Part shown: piece by piece, positions 42,686-54,835 of the stretch | How positions within the stretch are numbered: the first letter of the stretch is position 1 | How the letters are laid out: each line of letters starts with the position of its first letter | Assembly: GCA_932294295.1 (NCBI GenBank) | Contig: OW028580.1 | Coordinates: 35,836,336-35,900,335, forward strand | DNA from: Alitta virens | Taxonomy: Eukaryota; Annelida; Polychaeta; Phyllodocida; Nereididae | Direction of reading: 5' to 3' | Length of the DNA: 64,000 bases | Notes under the pieces: generated by a model | What the model was told of the DNA's origin: nothing | The model's input: the letters and a program-made list of their open reading frames with translations, nothing else | Database searches by the model: none | Position numbers and translations under genes: made by a program

Positions 42686-45600
42686 ATGGTGAGTTGATGT
42701 TAATTTACAAGAATTGAATGTGAATTATGGCAAGACAAGCACATGCCACTGTTATGATGTTTTATTGAATTTTTGTTTTATTTACCAGGCAGAAGGATTA
42801 TCAGAAGAACAGGTAGCAGGTAAGTTTTGACAAATTTTTAATTTCATTGTGGGCCAATAAAAAAAAATAGCAGAATCTCATTGTTAAGGATACTTTTGGG
42901 AATGACCAGTGGTCTAATATGAATGCGTTACCTTCTTCTGGCTCATTGTACAGACTTTTATAATTTAAATATTTTAATGTCTCTTATCAATTTTAATTTC
43001 GTCGATTTCATTTTATGTAATGGGGTGCTAAATCTATAATAATAATAATTGTTACATTGTAATAATAATAATTTTTGGGACCCAGTGGAGTGCATAATCA
43101 GATTAATCAACTATAATTCTTAATCATTAATGGGAATCAACATGTGGTTGTGATGGCCTAATTGATAAAGTCTTGTAGTAATTCTCATTGTAATAGTTTA
43201 ATTGCCAGTCTTGTCATTAGGCCCTGACTGGCAAATTTGAAGTGTATAATACATGGTTTTTATGTTGTGGCAATAATCAGAACCAATCCCCGCAGCTATG
43301 CGCAATACAGACTTATTTGCTTGTTTCTACTCTGTCATAAGGAATCACGCATTTATTTCACCAATAAATTATAACGATTTTACAGGTACAGTTACTTCAA
43401 GATACTCTGTGCCAAATAGCCTTGACTAATATTGATAGAATTATCTATAAAATGTGTATTATTGAAATATGAAATCATTATTATTATGCTATTATACAAT
43501 AGTACAGTTAATATGCAATTTTGATTGGGGCATTTACACCTTCCAGGGGTCAGCCAACCAGAAAAACCTTTATGCATAAATTGCTCATAATTTATATGTC
43601 CAGCAAAATCCTTCCTTAAGTCCTATTCACCAATAGCACCTCATAGTTAATAGAATGATAATTAGACCCAATGTACTCTTGCACGGGGTGGGGGCCTAGC
43701 TCAGTGGCGCTTTGGGCTTTCAACCGCTGGGTCCCGGGTTCGATTCCCGGTGGAGCCTAAGTTGGATGGCTGTTTCATCCTTCATCTCATTGCCATGGTC
43801 CCTGCCTGTCTTAATTAGCCCATCATGTGCAGAAATGCAGGACGTAAAACCTAAATAAACCCACCCACCATCAAAAGACACGCCTGCTGAACAGTGCAAG
43901 GCGTTGTAACCACCTTTTTTCGGACCACAAGTTTTCGTAGTGTGAGGTCCCCCTTGATTAGAATGATGTAGGCATATGTATTGCTTAAATGATGTAATTT
44001 CAATATGGTGATTAACATCTTAAACTTAACCTATACGGATACAATATAATATATACTTATATTTTCACATTTTACATTTCCGCCATTATATATTTGTATC
44101 TATCAATATCTACATTATATTAAAAACCAAGAAATGTTTGCACTACATTACAACCAAATTTGCATAAATCGCATTGAATTTTTGTTGTTGTCAGAATTCA
44201 AGGAGGCATTTGGTCTGTTTGACAAAGATGGAGATGGGACCATAACAACCAAAGAGTTAGGTACTGTGATGAGATCCCTAGGTTCAAACCCCACAGAGAC
44301 TGAGCTGAGAGACATGATCAATGAAATTGACATTGATGGTGAGGCTTCTTTTGTTTTGTGCTAATAGAGCAATGCGATCAATCATGTTAATAGTAATGGT
44401 AATATTGTCTTACATAATTTTTTTAATCCAAATCAGCCTTGACTGACTTCTGTATAATGTATAATTGTTTTGGCATTGTTATTACAATTTATATACATAT
44501 GTATATCCCATTAAGCTCTAATTATACACGTATCCATACAAATGATTTAAAATACCAATAATTCGAAAATTAATCTAAATAATAACATAAAATTCAAATG
44601 CTTTATATAAGAAATCCTTGATCACGATTTAATTAAAATAAAATATAATGGCATAACCACACAACTGCATTACAAGTGCAAAAATTGAATAAATTAACCA
44701 AGACATGAAATACAAATAAAGTGCATGACATTGTATGAAAAGTATGACACTAAAGGACGTATTTTAGTGACAAAAAAAAAACTAAGAACTTAGACAAGTC
44801 AAAACGAGGCTCTTCTGTTTCCAGGCAACGGAATAGTAGACTTCCCAGAATTCCTAGCATTGATGGCCAAAAAGATGAAGGATGGAGATGCGGAAGAGGA
44901 CATGAAGGAAGCATTCAGGGTCTTCGATAAAGACGGAAACGGTTTTATCTCAGCGGCCGAACTTCGACAAGTGATGATGAGTCTGGGAGAGAAATTAACG
45001 GATGCTGAGGTGGATGAAATGATACAGGAGGCTGACATAGATGGAGATGGCCAGATCAATTATGAAGGTGATTAGCTGAGGAATAATAAGATAATGTCAA
45101 ATATTAATCATATGAACAATTTTCAGTTTTATTTATTTTATTAGATTTTTATTTATTTATTTGGGGGGGGGGGGGGGGGGGCATTTAATGGCACTATAGG
45201 ACAAAAGAGTCATCTGATGATCGTAGTCATGTGGCACTCTAGGGGGGCGTTCACGCTGTCACGTATAAGACCTACAAGTGAACACGTATGTCAAAAATTG
45301 ACTATACATGCTCACTCGTGTCTCTGTTAATCACGTATAAATTCTTTCCACGAGCGTACGTGGGGCAGTCGTAGATCGCTCGGTGGATGTAAACGCTCGC
45401 CGGACGTCCATCAAATGCTCGCCCAACGTCGTTCGCCAAGCATACATAAGGCACTCGTAGGCACTCGTAGATTGCTCATAGAGCACTCGTAGATCGCCCG
45501 TGTGAGTGGTTCAAAGATGGGAAAGAATGGACACAGAAGATGATAGGCGGGTGACGGACATCTGCTGAGCGTTTTACGAGCATTCTACGAGTGGACATGA

Positions 45601-48424
45601 GTGGATGGCGAGTATATAAAGATGGACAGTGGCTACGTATGGCCAAGGATGGCCACGGACGTACATAGAACGTATGAAGAACATTCTGTAGAACGTACGT
45701 AGAATGTACGTAGAACTTAATGCCCATATGCTCTTGAGTGGTCTAGCCCTACCAGGAGCGTTCTACGAATTAGCGCGAGTATACGTAAAACGCTCGGCGA
45801 GTGAATCACGTATGGACAAGGATGAGCAAGAGTAAAAAAATATTTTCATCCGTCATCATACGTAGGTCTTATCCGTGACAGTGTGAAAGCCACTTAAGAT
45901 AGTTAATATGTTTCTACTTTTTAGAGTGAACCCAGGCAATATCACAAAACAAATTGTAGTTATGTGAAAAAAATTGGCATTATATCGTCCATCTATGAAA
46001 TTAAAAAAAAGCATTGACCAGACTTCAGTTATTGTTTAAAATAGCAGAGATCCATCAAGACTTTGAATGTACAACATTTAAGAACTCGTGATGAGGTCAC
46101 TGTGATGTCATCATTTGAAACAATAGTTACTTGTGATCCCCAGACGAGATGTAAACGAAATTCCCAATATAATGTTTCACGTTCAATCCTCAAGGAGGCA
46201 GTGCAAGCAACTGAATTTGCAGCCTTGGACTTGTACCATCCATAAATGCCTTATATTGTGTATTAAAAATGCAAAATAGATTTTTAATAAGTATAACCTA
46301 CAGTATCTCCTATATCAAATATGAAATCGCGAAATTATTTTCAACTATTCCGAATAGTCTGCAGTGAACGTGTCATAATGTAATTTTTTGCCCACATGCT
46401 GTGGTATAAAACCTGGCAGAAAAAAAGTGATTTGTTGGTAACTTTAGGATGATAAATGCTCCTTGGACTGAAACGTGACTTAATTCACAATTTGCCTAGA
46501 ATAATAGAAAAAAAAAATCGGTTTTGATCTCTGATAAAGTTTGTTAAGACTACTTTTTGTTATATGAGGGTCTGGTGTAGAAGGAAAAAAAATATATTCC
46601 GGGAGAACGACCTTGTTATTATCAGACTTCCATTCTAACTTTTGTTTTATATATAATCACATTCAGCAATATCAAGTTTCCAAGTAAGGTTTAAATCTCT
46701 TCTGCTAAGTAGGTCAGTGAAATATAACTTTTGTTATGACTTTTGTTGTAACTTTTGTCATAAATTTCGTTGTAAGTGCGATTGTTATTAACGGAACCAA
46801 CTGACCTACATCTTGCTTTCTCAGTAAAACAACACCTACGAATACAAGTTAAGAAGCCCCGTTATAGCGCTAATAGTGCTAAACAGGCAAGTCTGGTGTT
46901 AGCATGGAGCAAGAGCGAATCCCCATGGGCCTCCATTTCCTGTGTGAGGAGCTAACAGTTCCGTCAATTACTGCTCCCAAAATACACCACGGGTAATGAC
47001 CAACAACAAGCTTTGCTTAGCACCAGTGTGTGTGCTTAGTACAGCAGCTGTTTCATTCAATTATTTTCACGAATGTGTACAATAAAGGGATTTTATGCCT
47101 ATATTTCAAATCAGGTCTGTTAAGTCAATTACTGCTCCCGAAATACATCACAGTTGATGGCCAATATATAGCTTTCCTTTTAGTAAATTCCATTCAATTT
47201 GATACCACAAAATACATTTTAAATATGTACAACACAAATGCATTGGAAAATGCATTGCAATAACTGGTGACCAACACAATATTTATATGTATATTTGCTC
47301 TTACAAATTTGAGGGTTATTTTAAATAGAAATGCTGACGATTACATTAAGCAAGATATTAAAATAATGAAACATACAATATAAGAAGATAAACACATGCC
47401 AATATTATGCTTATAATTTCTGCATGGTGTGAAGTACCTGGCCAAATGTGCCACATGCGTTTTCCATGAGAAGGATAAACGCATGGAAACGCATGGTTTT
47501 TGCCTAATTAAAATGAGGTGAAAACCATGCGTTTTCCATGCGTTTATCCAAACACATGGAAAACGCACGTAGCACATTTGGCCATGTAGCTATGCAAATT
47601 TGAGGAATACAAAAAGCGGAAGTAATCTTGTGTCCAAATCAATTAAGGCTCCCAAAGTACACCAAATGTGATGCTCCACATTAAGTTTTGCTCACCGCCA
47701 GTGTGTAAGCCTAGTACAGCAGTAATTTTATTCATTTATTAACACAAATCTATATAAAATCGGGCCATTTTATAACAGGTTCACTTATAACGAAAGTCTG
47801 GTTATAACATTATGACAAAGTCACTGTCATGGAGGGCAGATTTTTTTTCTTCAGATTTTAGATAATTCATTTATTTTTCTTTACATTTCATTGCAAAAAC
47901 CAAGGATGGTGAACCACAAAAAAGACTAACACTTTCGCTTATAGGTACCACCCTGATTAACATGTTCAACTCTGAAGTTCTTATATTTGAAATCTACAAA
48001 TGGTTTATAATGTCATATATCTTATTCCGTTTTTCTAATAATATATGAGAGGTGTCAATTACAGCAAATAAATATTAAACAACAATATAGTGATGTATTC
48101 TTACAGGTAGAACAGAAATGATTAAGTCAATTCAGCTTATTACAATTAAGGCCTATCAGTAGTTCAACTTAAATTGGTTTGTGTTATAACAGATTAGAAC
48201 TTAATTGATATTCGTTATGCACTGTAGAGGGTAGGTATACAATGTTTACACTTCAGGGTAATCTTTCATTCTTTTGTTCAACATATACCCTATTCCCAAA
48301 TTTTCAGCAATGCTATACAATCTCCCTGAATAAACTTTTTAAAATACACAATAAAAATAATCACAATTATAGTTTTCTCTTTTTCTTCATTTCAGAATTT
48401 CGCCTTATGATGGCTTCGAAATGA
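42686..48424 (+). CDS. Calmodulin-like gene 3, complete
   Basis: Exons: 42686-42688 (ATG, then GTGAGT), 42789-42819 (31 nt), 44195-44338 (144 nt), 44825-45067 (243 nt) and 48396-48424 (TGA). They join in phase to 149 residues, exactly the length of animal calmodulin. The N-terminus is [17 protein letters not shown]. The four loops are [36 protein letters not shown] and [12 protein letters not shown], all with Asp at position 1, Gly at 6 and Glu at 12. The C-terminus is [10 protein letters not shown]. Substitutions in the usually invariant helices ([46 protein letters not shown]) mark it as a paralogue rather than canonical calmodulin. By family it would bind Ca2+ and switch target enzymes in the cytosol. 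It lies about 830 bp after the stop of gene 2 on the same strand. Introns 2 and 4 carry a SINE, a foldback element, a palindromic MITE and a run of 19 G. Confidence 0.95.
43684..43870 (+). mobile_element. SINE family A in intron 2 of calmodulin-like gene 3
   Basis: The head GGGGGCCTAGCTCAGTGG lacks a few bases of box A (GGTAGCGCG). Box B GGTTCGATTCC is intact, followed by the body and an AACCCACCCACC tail. Confidence 0.88.
45163..45181 (+). repeat. Run of 19 G in intron 4 of calmodulin-like gene 3
   Basis: Uninterrupted G tract. Similar runs of G or C occur at 18121, 34013, 50846 and 54211. The length is likely approximate because such tracts are hard to sequence. Confidence 0.8.
45241..45897. 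mobile_element. Foldback-type inverted-repeat transposon (copy 2)
   Basis: The left end GGCGTTCACGCTGTCACGTA is matched by the right end GTGACAGTGTGAAAGCC as an imperfect inverted repeat. The interior shares ATCACGTAT, CGCTCGGCGAGTGAATCACG and repeated GTAGATCGC-like blocks with copy 1, in reverse orientation. This copy is uninterrupted, about 655 bp long, and lies in intron 4 of calmodulin-like gene 3. Open frames in it are by-products of its repeats. Confidence 0.8.
47437..47586. mobile_element. Palindromic MITE, copy 3
   Basis: The ends CTGGCCAAATGTGCC and GCACATTTGGCCATG, with arms containing CGCATGGTTTTTGCC, match the copies at 32289 and 35964. It lies in intron 4 of calmodulin-like gene 3. 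A TA on each outer side may be the target duplication. Confidence 0.8.
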
Positions 48425-48741
48425 CAGTAACAACAAACATAGCAAAAATTCCAGTTTTAAATGTCAATATTCTGTTTTACAGCATTCAGTATGTTATTTT
48501 ACTTTGCATTCTCTCTATTGATAAAATGTTTGAAAATGATCGGTGTTGCCTGTTTTTGTGTTGACCAAATGGACTGACTACTAGTTTTAAAAGGAACTTA
48601 AGTGACAAGACAACCCTGTACTTTGTTTTAGGTATTTAATCTATTTAATCCAATGGATGAATGCCAGTGGAAAAAACTTTGTCAGGTATTAGAGAGAACA
48701 TACTAATTTGCAAAACACTTAATCTACATAAAGCTACATTA

Positions 48742-48956
48742 TAGGTGCACTGTCTGTCAAATTTGCACATTAAAATAATGATATAAATCTATACTGCCTT
48801 CTTGTCTCATGATATTTTTCACCATTACATACCCACTTTAGCACAACAATTTAGTTTTAATTTACAATAAATAATAAATATTAGTTTTTCATGCCATCTG
48901 GATTTTCTATCAATGTAAAATTCATGTTTAAGTAATTAATGCACCTTTAAACACTA
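48742..48956. mobile_element. Inverted-repeat MITE, deletion copy
   Basis: It starts AGGTGCACTGTCTGTCAAAT and runs through CATTAAAATAATGATATAAA and CTGCCTTCTTGTCTCATGAT, as in the copy at 59535. It ends ATTAATGCACCTTTAAA. Compared with that copy it lacks an internal block of roughly 90 bp and most of the 3' part. It lies about 320 bp after the stop of calmodulin-like gene 3. Confidence 0.7.
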
Positions 48957-49417
48957 GAGGTCACTGTCTTCAAGATATTATTGTAGCCATGCTAGAACCT
49001 ATATTATAAGTGAATGGTATAAATTGATCTTTTCCAAAAATTATCTACAAGACCATTATTTAGGCCAAAGTACCTTCTTTATTGATGAATTAGCCCTGTA
49101 TTCAATGTCAATAAAACGAGAACAAATTAAAAGGTAGGTCCTCAATGTCATTAAATATTAACACTATTTACACCATATCTGTTTCGTCAACATGTAAAAA
49201 CCTAGCAGCACTGCATAAGATTGATCAATGCATCACCATTATGTGGACTGTGAGATTGAGGGGAATGATGATAAATGAAGCGTGTCGAGTTATTCAAATG
49301 CCTGTGCATTACTCCAGAACTGATAAAAAAAAACATAGGTAATATATAGGCCCATGGGAACCTCTTAATTACCACCAAAACGGCGGCCTTACATGGAAAA
49401 TATGTTTACTAATGACT

Positions 49418-49695
49418 TTTAAGCCCTTTTGGGGCTGGGTGCTGAAAAGTAAATGTCAATAAAGATTTCTGTCGGTCCGTCTGTCGGTCCGTCTGTCGGT
49501 CCGTCTGTCGGTCCGTCTGTCGGTCCGTCTGTCGGTCCGTCTGTCGGTCCGTCTGTCGGTCCGTCTGTCGGTCCGTCTAGCTGCCTGTCTGCTTGTCTGC
49601 CTGTCTGCTTGTCTGCCTGTCTGCTTGTCTGCCTGTCTGCTTGTCTGCCTGTCTGCTTGTCTGCCTGTCTGTCGGTCTGCCAGCCAGCCTGCCTG
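49418..49695 (+). repeat. LINE-like 3' end followed by 12-bp and 16-bp tandem arrays
   Basis: A hairpin AGCCCTTTTGGGGCT and then GTCAATAAAGATTTCTGTC resemble a LINE 3' end. The tail passes into about nine near-perfect copies of GTCGGTCCGTCT (49472-49578) and then about six copies of the 16-mer CTGCCTGTCTGCTTGT. Open frames in this stretch on both strands are artefacts of the repeat length. Confidence 0.8.
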
Positions 49696-49711
49696 TACAA
49701 GTGAGGTCATT

Positions 49712-49855
49712 ACTTGTGGTCTAGTGGCTGAGGAGTTTGCCTGCTAATCATGAGGTAGCAGGTTCAAAACCACCAAGGCATTGAGAAGTTTCAGTGTTTG
49801 GCAGATCCTCTACAACCATTGCCTCACCCCACCCAGGTGTAAATAAAAAAAATAA
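49712..49855 (+). mobile_element. tRNA-derived SINE related to family C
   Basis: The head is GTGGTCTAGTGGCTGAGGAG ... GGTAGCAGGTTCAAAACC, with box A and box B spacing. The body CCTCACCCCACCCAGGTG then TAAATAAAAA is shared with the family C core. It directly follows the minisatellite that ends near 49690. Confidence 0.6.
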
Positions 49856-50099
49856 ACCACAGTGTATACCATGGGTTCTTGAAATTAAAAACCTTTTTTT
49901 TCCAATTATAAAACAGAGGGCAATATTTTTTTATTCATTAACACTCGTTGGCAAGGGGAAAAAAATAGCATTGACTGGTAAGAGCATTCACTTGGCGTGA
50001 CTTCATTTAGCCGAATGGCAAAGGTGGTGACCTTTCACAGCTGCATTGTTGCTACCCAACACTAATTAGTAAACAACCAGTGAACCCCATACTACATTG

Positions 50100-50874
50100 C
50101 ACTGGCGGATCCAGCCCGGCCTCTGGGGGGGGGGAGCATTACTATTAAGGTGTATTTGGGTCACTATGTCATGGGCCACTATAGAAATAAAAGCTGGCAG
50201 GGGGCCACTATTTACAAAAAAAGCTGTCAGAGCTCTTACTAACAGTAAATAAAATTTTCATACCAGTGGTTTATTTAAAAAACTAAATCTTTTAAAATTC
50301 CATGATATTGGTGAACTGTGTGACCTGAAATTCTGCCATAAACGATTCAACAATGCCTTGCCACAGCTATTTAGAGATGATCCTCATTACTAAAAACAGA
50401 GTATTAATTAGAGATTTATCAAAACCCTTAATAATATTTTCATAACTTACAGAGAAAAACTAGAAACATAGTTTAGATGGATTTAAGAAATATGTGAAAA
50501 ATTACTATATATGTACTAATGTTCATGCTACTGCTTCTTCATAATACTTTTCAACAATATATTCTTTAACTTGAGATGAGTAACGTAGATGAGACTACTA
50601 CTGATGAGAGTAATTTCCATATTGTGTTTGATTTAATGTTCACTATGTAATATTAATAGATCTTTCCAGGTGGCCTCATGCTAGCGATAAAATATATTTA
50701 TCTTTGTGCGGTCTCCTTGCGAAACAAACGTTTATAAATGAAAATATAAAAATAAATTGTAAATATTTTTGGGCAAAATAAAAAGAATCTGAATCTATAG
50801 AAATTAAGGCTGAAAGGGGGCCACTATAGAAATTATGGCTGGTAACCCCCCCCCCCCCCCTGGATCCGCCAGTG
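50100..50874. mobile_element. Non-autonomous hAT-like DNA transposon with 8-bp target duplication
   Basis: The left end CACTGGCGGATCCA and the right end TGGATCCGCCAGTG form a perfect 14-bp inverted repeat. Both sides are flanked by CTACATTG (50092-50099 and 50875-50882), an 8-bp target duplication characteristic of the hAT superfamily. Subterminal GGGGGCCACTAT motifs occur near both ends. There is no transposase frame, so the 775-bp copy would depend on an enzyme from elsewhere. The subterminal G and C runs may form unusual DNA structure. Confidence 0.85.
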
Positions 50875-51282
50875 CTACATTGGGTATGACTCACCAGGAC
50901 TATTCATTGCAATTTCACCATGGTAACCCTAATTGGCAACCATCTAAGGTCCATCTTGTTGTCTTATCAATGGCCATAATATTTGACTGACCTCACGCAG
51001 TTAATGGGGCTCTGTTAGCTTAACATTCGATAATGCTTCATTAAACAACTGGAGTATTAAATTACTGTGCTAACTATGCAAGTTATTGACCCACTTCTCC
51101 TGTCATGTAACTGATGAATAACTGCAGAGTGCCAGAGGCTAATTTGCCTGTGTGTCTGCGAGATGCAAATTTAACTAAATAGAGTCTCTTCACTGAGCAG
51201 CCCTGATTTCAGCAATACATAAGTCCTTCCTCTCCTCTTATTACTCATTTTGCTTTTCAGACATAGAAGATAATCATTGACT

Positions 51283-51503
51283 TATTCAATAAATATAATT
51301 TTCTCAGAAAAATAACAAAAATCAACTGAATGATAAGGTGTCAAATATACATTAAATTGCACTAAAAATACTGCTGCTAGGATGCACGTTGCTTCAGCCA
51401 ATCACAGCCAAGGGCGGGAACTTTTTCAGCCAATAGAATTGCAGTATTCTGTCATAGCCACCTGGTGGAAATATAGAGAACCTTCCGTGAAAATCCACTA
51501 TTC
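51283..51503 (+). repeat. Dispersed 220-bp repeat with CCAAT motifs, copy 2
   Basis: It carries GCTTCAGCCAATCACAGCC, GGCGGGAACTTTTTCAGCCA and GCCACCTGGTGGAAATATAG, as in the copy at 20625. Both end at AAAATCCACTATT, after which the sequences diverge. Confidence 0.75.
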
Positions 51504-51704
51504 AACAATTGGTAATTCATTCATTGTCCTGTACACCAAAATAGCGCAATAGCCTGCTCAGTTGGTAATAAGATCTAATTACGGATATTAGTTTTTCATG
51601 TGCCCCTGTTTATTATAACTACTGTAAAATAAAACCACTACAACTGCAGTGTTGGCCTTAATATGTCATTTTAGTATTCTCTTGAAATTCTAATGTAACG
51701 AATT

Positions 51705-51890
51705 CCATGAGCTACTTCTCAGCTGGATGTCGATCGCATGAGATGTTAAATTGGAGGTGCCTTGTATTTGGTGTCTATGCTGGGCCAAGTTAAAGATCCT
51801 ACTCATGGGGTACATTTGTAATACTTATATACTCCAAGCCTTATCATCTCATCATTATGTTTACCTCAGATTGGTAGCATTGAGACAATA
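51705..51890 (+). mobile_element. SINE family B body, truncated
   Basis: GAGCTACTTCTCAGCTGGAT, GTTAAATTGGAGGTGCC, ACTCATGGGGTACATTTG and TTATCATCTCATCATTATGT match the body of the copy at 3148. The tRNA-like head is absent. Confidence 0.7.
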
Positions 51891-52692
51891 TGAAAAAAAA
51901 AATGGATTTTAATTTTTTAACCTAAATATATTTATATATAATGATTAATTTACAGACTATACCCTACTTAGGATCTTTTCGTTTAATTTTTTAATAACTT
52001 AGCGTGGTCATGCAAGTCTAATATTAAGAATTTATGCAGCGAAGTCAAAAAGGGGGCAGTCTGGTGCAGATATTTTTTACCTTCATATTCCAGGACAACG
52101 GAATGGTTTTTGTAAATTATTAGTTCACTGTCACTATAAGTCAGAAACTATGAACACATATTTATCAATCCCATGATCCCATCAGAATAATTTTCATACA
52201 CAAACCAATTAAAAAAGTCAAAAACCTATCGATTCATTTCTTATCTTGTCTGACAGGCAAGTCAATTTATGGAACACGCCATAAAAAGTTTGTTCGAAAT
52301 CACTTTTTATTTGTTCCTTAAGTTACCTCAGGAATGTCAATGACAGTGCTGATTGTTTATTTTTTATTTTCATTGTTGAAGTTCACTTTGGAGAAACTCA
52401 TTGAAAAGATATGATCAGATAAGATCAGGCAATTATATTTTAATCTATCGATAATTATCAACAATAAATCAAAGCTAAACACAATTATTTTATTCATCCA
52501 TATATATACATTATATTTGCTTGAACAAATTATTTACAGAGAGTATCAATTTTTTATACTATATCTTTTTTAGCAAGGTCCTGTGATGCAAGTATGACTT
52601 TAATTTTAAAACTTGCAATTATCAATTTGTCATCTTTGATTACATCAAGCAAACTATTCCATGAAAATGTAGATGGTGCTTTTCATATTTAT

Positions 52693-52800
52693 TACTGATA
52701 TGATGTTAACTATATATGATATGATGTTAACTATATATGATATGATGTTAACTATATATGATATGATGTTCACTACATATGATATGATGTTAACTATAAT
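52693..52800 (+). repeat. 21-bp tandem repeat GATATGATGTTAACTATATAT
   Basis: Five copies, the fourth with two changes. It encodes a short repetitive frame of no significance. Confidence 0.9.
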
Positions 52801-53101
52801 CATCTATGTAAATAACTTTCACTTAGTGGCTGGAACCATTACTAAATTTATTTTTATTTTTTTCTCTTCTTTTAATGAATTTCTGTTTATTTTATTTTAA
52901 AATGTACAGTGTACTCATTTTTTTGCAAAATTTTCTGTTGAATTTTAATGCATTGATGATTGCGCAAATATGTCATATTTGACATAATACTGTCAATAAA
53001 AATTATATATATATATTTATTTCATTTATGCAGTTGTAATAGTGATTTCAGCAGGTACTTTAATGCAACCATGGCTAAAATTGTCCATCAACATTTAACA
53101 A

Positions 53102-54537
53102 CTAATCACGTTTCAATGCAAGCACAAGGATCATAGCTAATACAACTCTAGGCCAATAAGTTAGTATCCTCGAGGCTGAACTGTATGTTGAAGCGGATTT
53201 TGCCGTATGGGGTGATTCCTTGAAGGCACCATTGCACGTTGTTCCATATCCATAATCAGGAAACCATTCTGCCAAAGCTCTTCCTTGTGCACCAGTACCG
53301 TTTTTCAACATAATTGGGAACATCATGAACCTAGCCCCACATTCTGGTACTCTGCCGACATTTCGTAGGTTCTCAATGCAGACTTTTCCAGCTGGAAGAA
53401 TGGTCCTGTGTACCATGTTATTGGTTAAACCGGTGTCACATGCGATGCTGTCACTGCCAACTCCAAGAATGTCGCGATTATCCAGCAGCCATTGCACTGC
53501 TTCAGTTTCGAATCCCGGAAAGTGGAAAGGTCCAGTGCCATTTGAACCCCAGTATTTATCATTATCTCCCCAGTATTCATCCCATCCGGAGTATGAAAGC
53601 ACAAATGATCTGGGCGGAACTGGACCATACTTACTCTCCCATTCTTGTAGATCATCAATAGTGATTCCGGAATCTTGGACATGATGAGCTCTGTCGTATT
53701 GGTTGATAGCAACCAAAGGTCCATTCAAATCTTCCAAGGGAAGTTCATCAATGTGTTTTCCTTGTTGAAAGAAATGGACAGGAGCATCCATGTGTGTTCC
53801 TAAGTGCTCTAAGGTCTCATATTTTCCAGCCGTAACACTGCAGCAGATAAACAAATATACACTGTTATACAGCCGCTCATTTAACATTAGCATTTTCATT
53901 TAAGGTACTGTGAGTGTTGTAAAAGGACTTTTGAACTTCAGAAATGCAGAAATATACTGGTGTCATATTTAGCACCAATAAACTCTCAGTTTTGGTATTA
54001 CAGAAAACTGATTTGAACAAAGTAGACTTTGTGATGAAGACAGCAACTGAACAGGCATCAGTACACCAACACACATTCCTACGATCCAGAACATTTTTCA
54101 CGGTGGGATGGCAAATTAAAATGTATTGCAGGGGGCCGCTGAATTTTTTAATATTTTTTAATTAAAATGTACTTGGCCAAGGAGATTTCGGTTGCAACCT
54201 TCTATGCCCCTCCCCCCCCCCCCCCCAAATCCACCACTGCTACACCTACGTGTGTACTAAGTTATAATTGCAATTGTCAGTGCAGTTTTATATTATATTG
54301 GACATGCTGGTTGATCACCTCACAATTAGGCCTACCAAATTTTGTTATGTTATTTATGGAAATAACTCACAATGGCACACCCAATTCGGGGTTAGGCCCA
54401 TACTGCAGTAATGTGTAGGAATACGGGTTAGGACCACCTGGAGGGTAGCTCATGTAATCTGGATCCAATTTCCAACTCATTTCTTCCATAATCCCAAATG
54501 CCTGGGCTGCCAGACACAGGCTGATGACGATCCTCAT
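53102..54537 (-). CDS. Secreted cyclase-family metal hydrolase (kynurenine formamidase/isatin hydrolase-like)
   Basis: Two coding exons on the - strand, 54537-54371 and 53837-53102 (TAG), join in phase (TT+T gives Phe56) to 300 residues. The start chosen is the second Met of the open frame (MRIVISLCLAAQAFG), because a good acceptor (TTGTTATTCAG) lies 9 nt before it; the earlier Met would fall in the intron. Residues 1-15 look like a signal peptide. HLGTHMDAPVHF at about residues 67-78 is the metal-binding and catalytic motif HxGTHxDxPxH of the cyclase family (PF04199 type), which hydrolyses amide or lactam bonds such as N-formylkynurenine or isatin. YPPGGPNPYSYTLL upstream fits the family's YWPG region. 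SGWDEYW, FHFPGF, GVGSDS and the downstream GKVCIENLRN are also family-like. Two NGT sequons fit secretion. The tail (VVLAMILVLAL then KRD) is hydrophobic and could be a GPI signal or a membrane anchor. The substrate cannot be told from sequence. Confidence 0.9.
54126..54239. mobile_element. Possible truncated relative of the hAT-like element
   Basis: In the cyclase-family intron, GCAGGGGGCCGCT is followed about 80 bp later by a C run and AAATCCACCACTG, resembling the GGGGGCCACT motif and the CCTGGATCCGCCAGTG end of the 50100 element. The target duplication and left terminus are not clear. Confidence 0.4.
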
Positions 54538-54835
54538 CGCACTCTTCTGAATAACAAACATATTGAGAGCTTAGTAAACAGTGACCCAAAAATAACTAAA
54601 TTTATTTTGCTTTGTTTGAAAATTATAATCCGTACTGAAGTAACAATGCCACATATTTCACCTTTATCACTGTAGAATTATCACTGCATGACTATTATAC
54701 ATGGATGACTATGCCTATGAGTTTATGTGCTACGTTGTGACCTTAGCTGTATATGGTAAATGTAAATGTCTGGGTTAAGAGTCTGTTATCCTCATGGATG
54801 AGCTCAACCAACTATAACAATTACACCTTTGGCGT

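Noticed and set aside
44799..45059. 86-codon - strand frame over calmodulin-like gene 3
   Set aside because: Antisense shadow of the EF-hand exon at 44825-45067.
45476..45727. 83-codon - strand frame
   Set aside because: Lies wholly inside the foldback transposon's internal repeats.
49419..49710. Overlapping frames on both strands (PTDGPTDG and GPSVGPSV repeats)
   Set aside because: Both arise from a 12-bp tandem array whose length is a multiple of three.
53325..53684. 119-codon frame on the + strand
   Set aside because: Antisense shadow of the cyclase-family exon, which has the conserved catalytic motif on the - strand.
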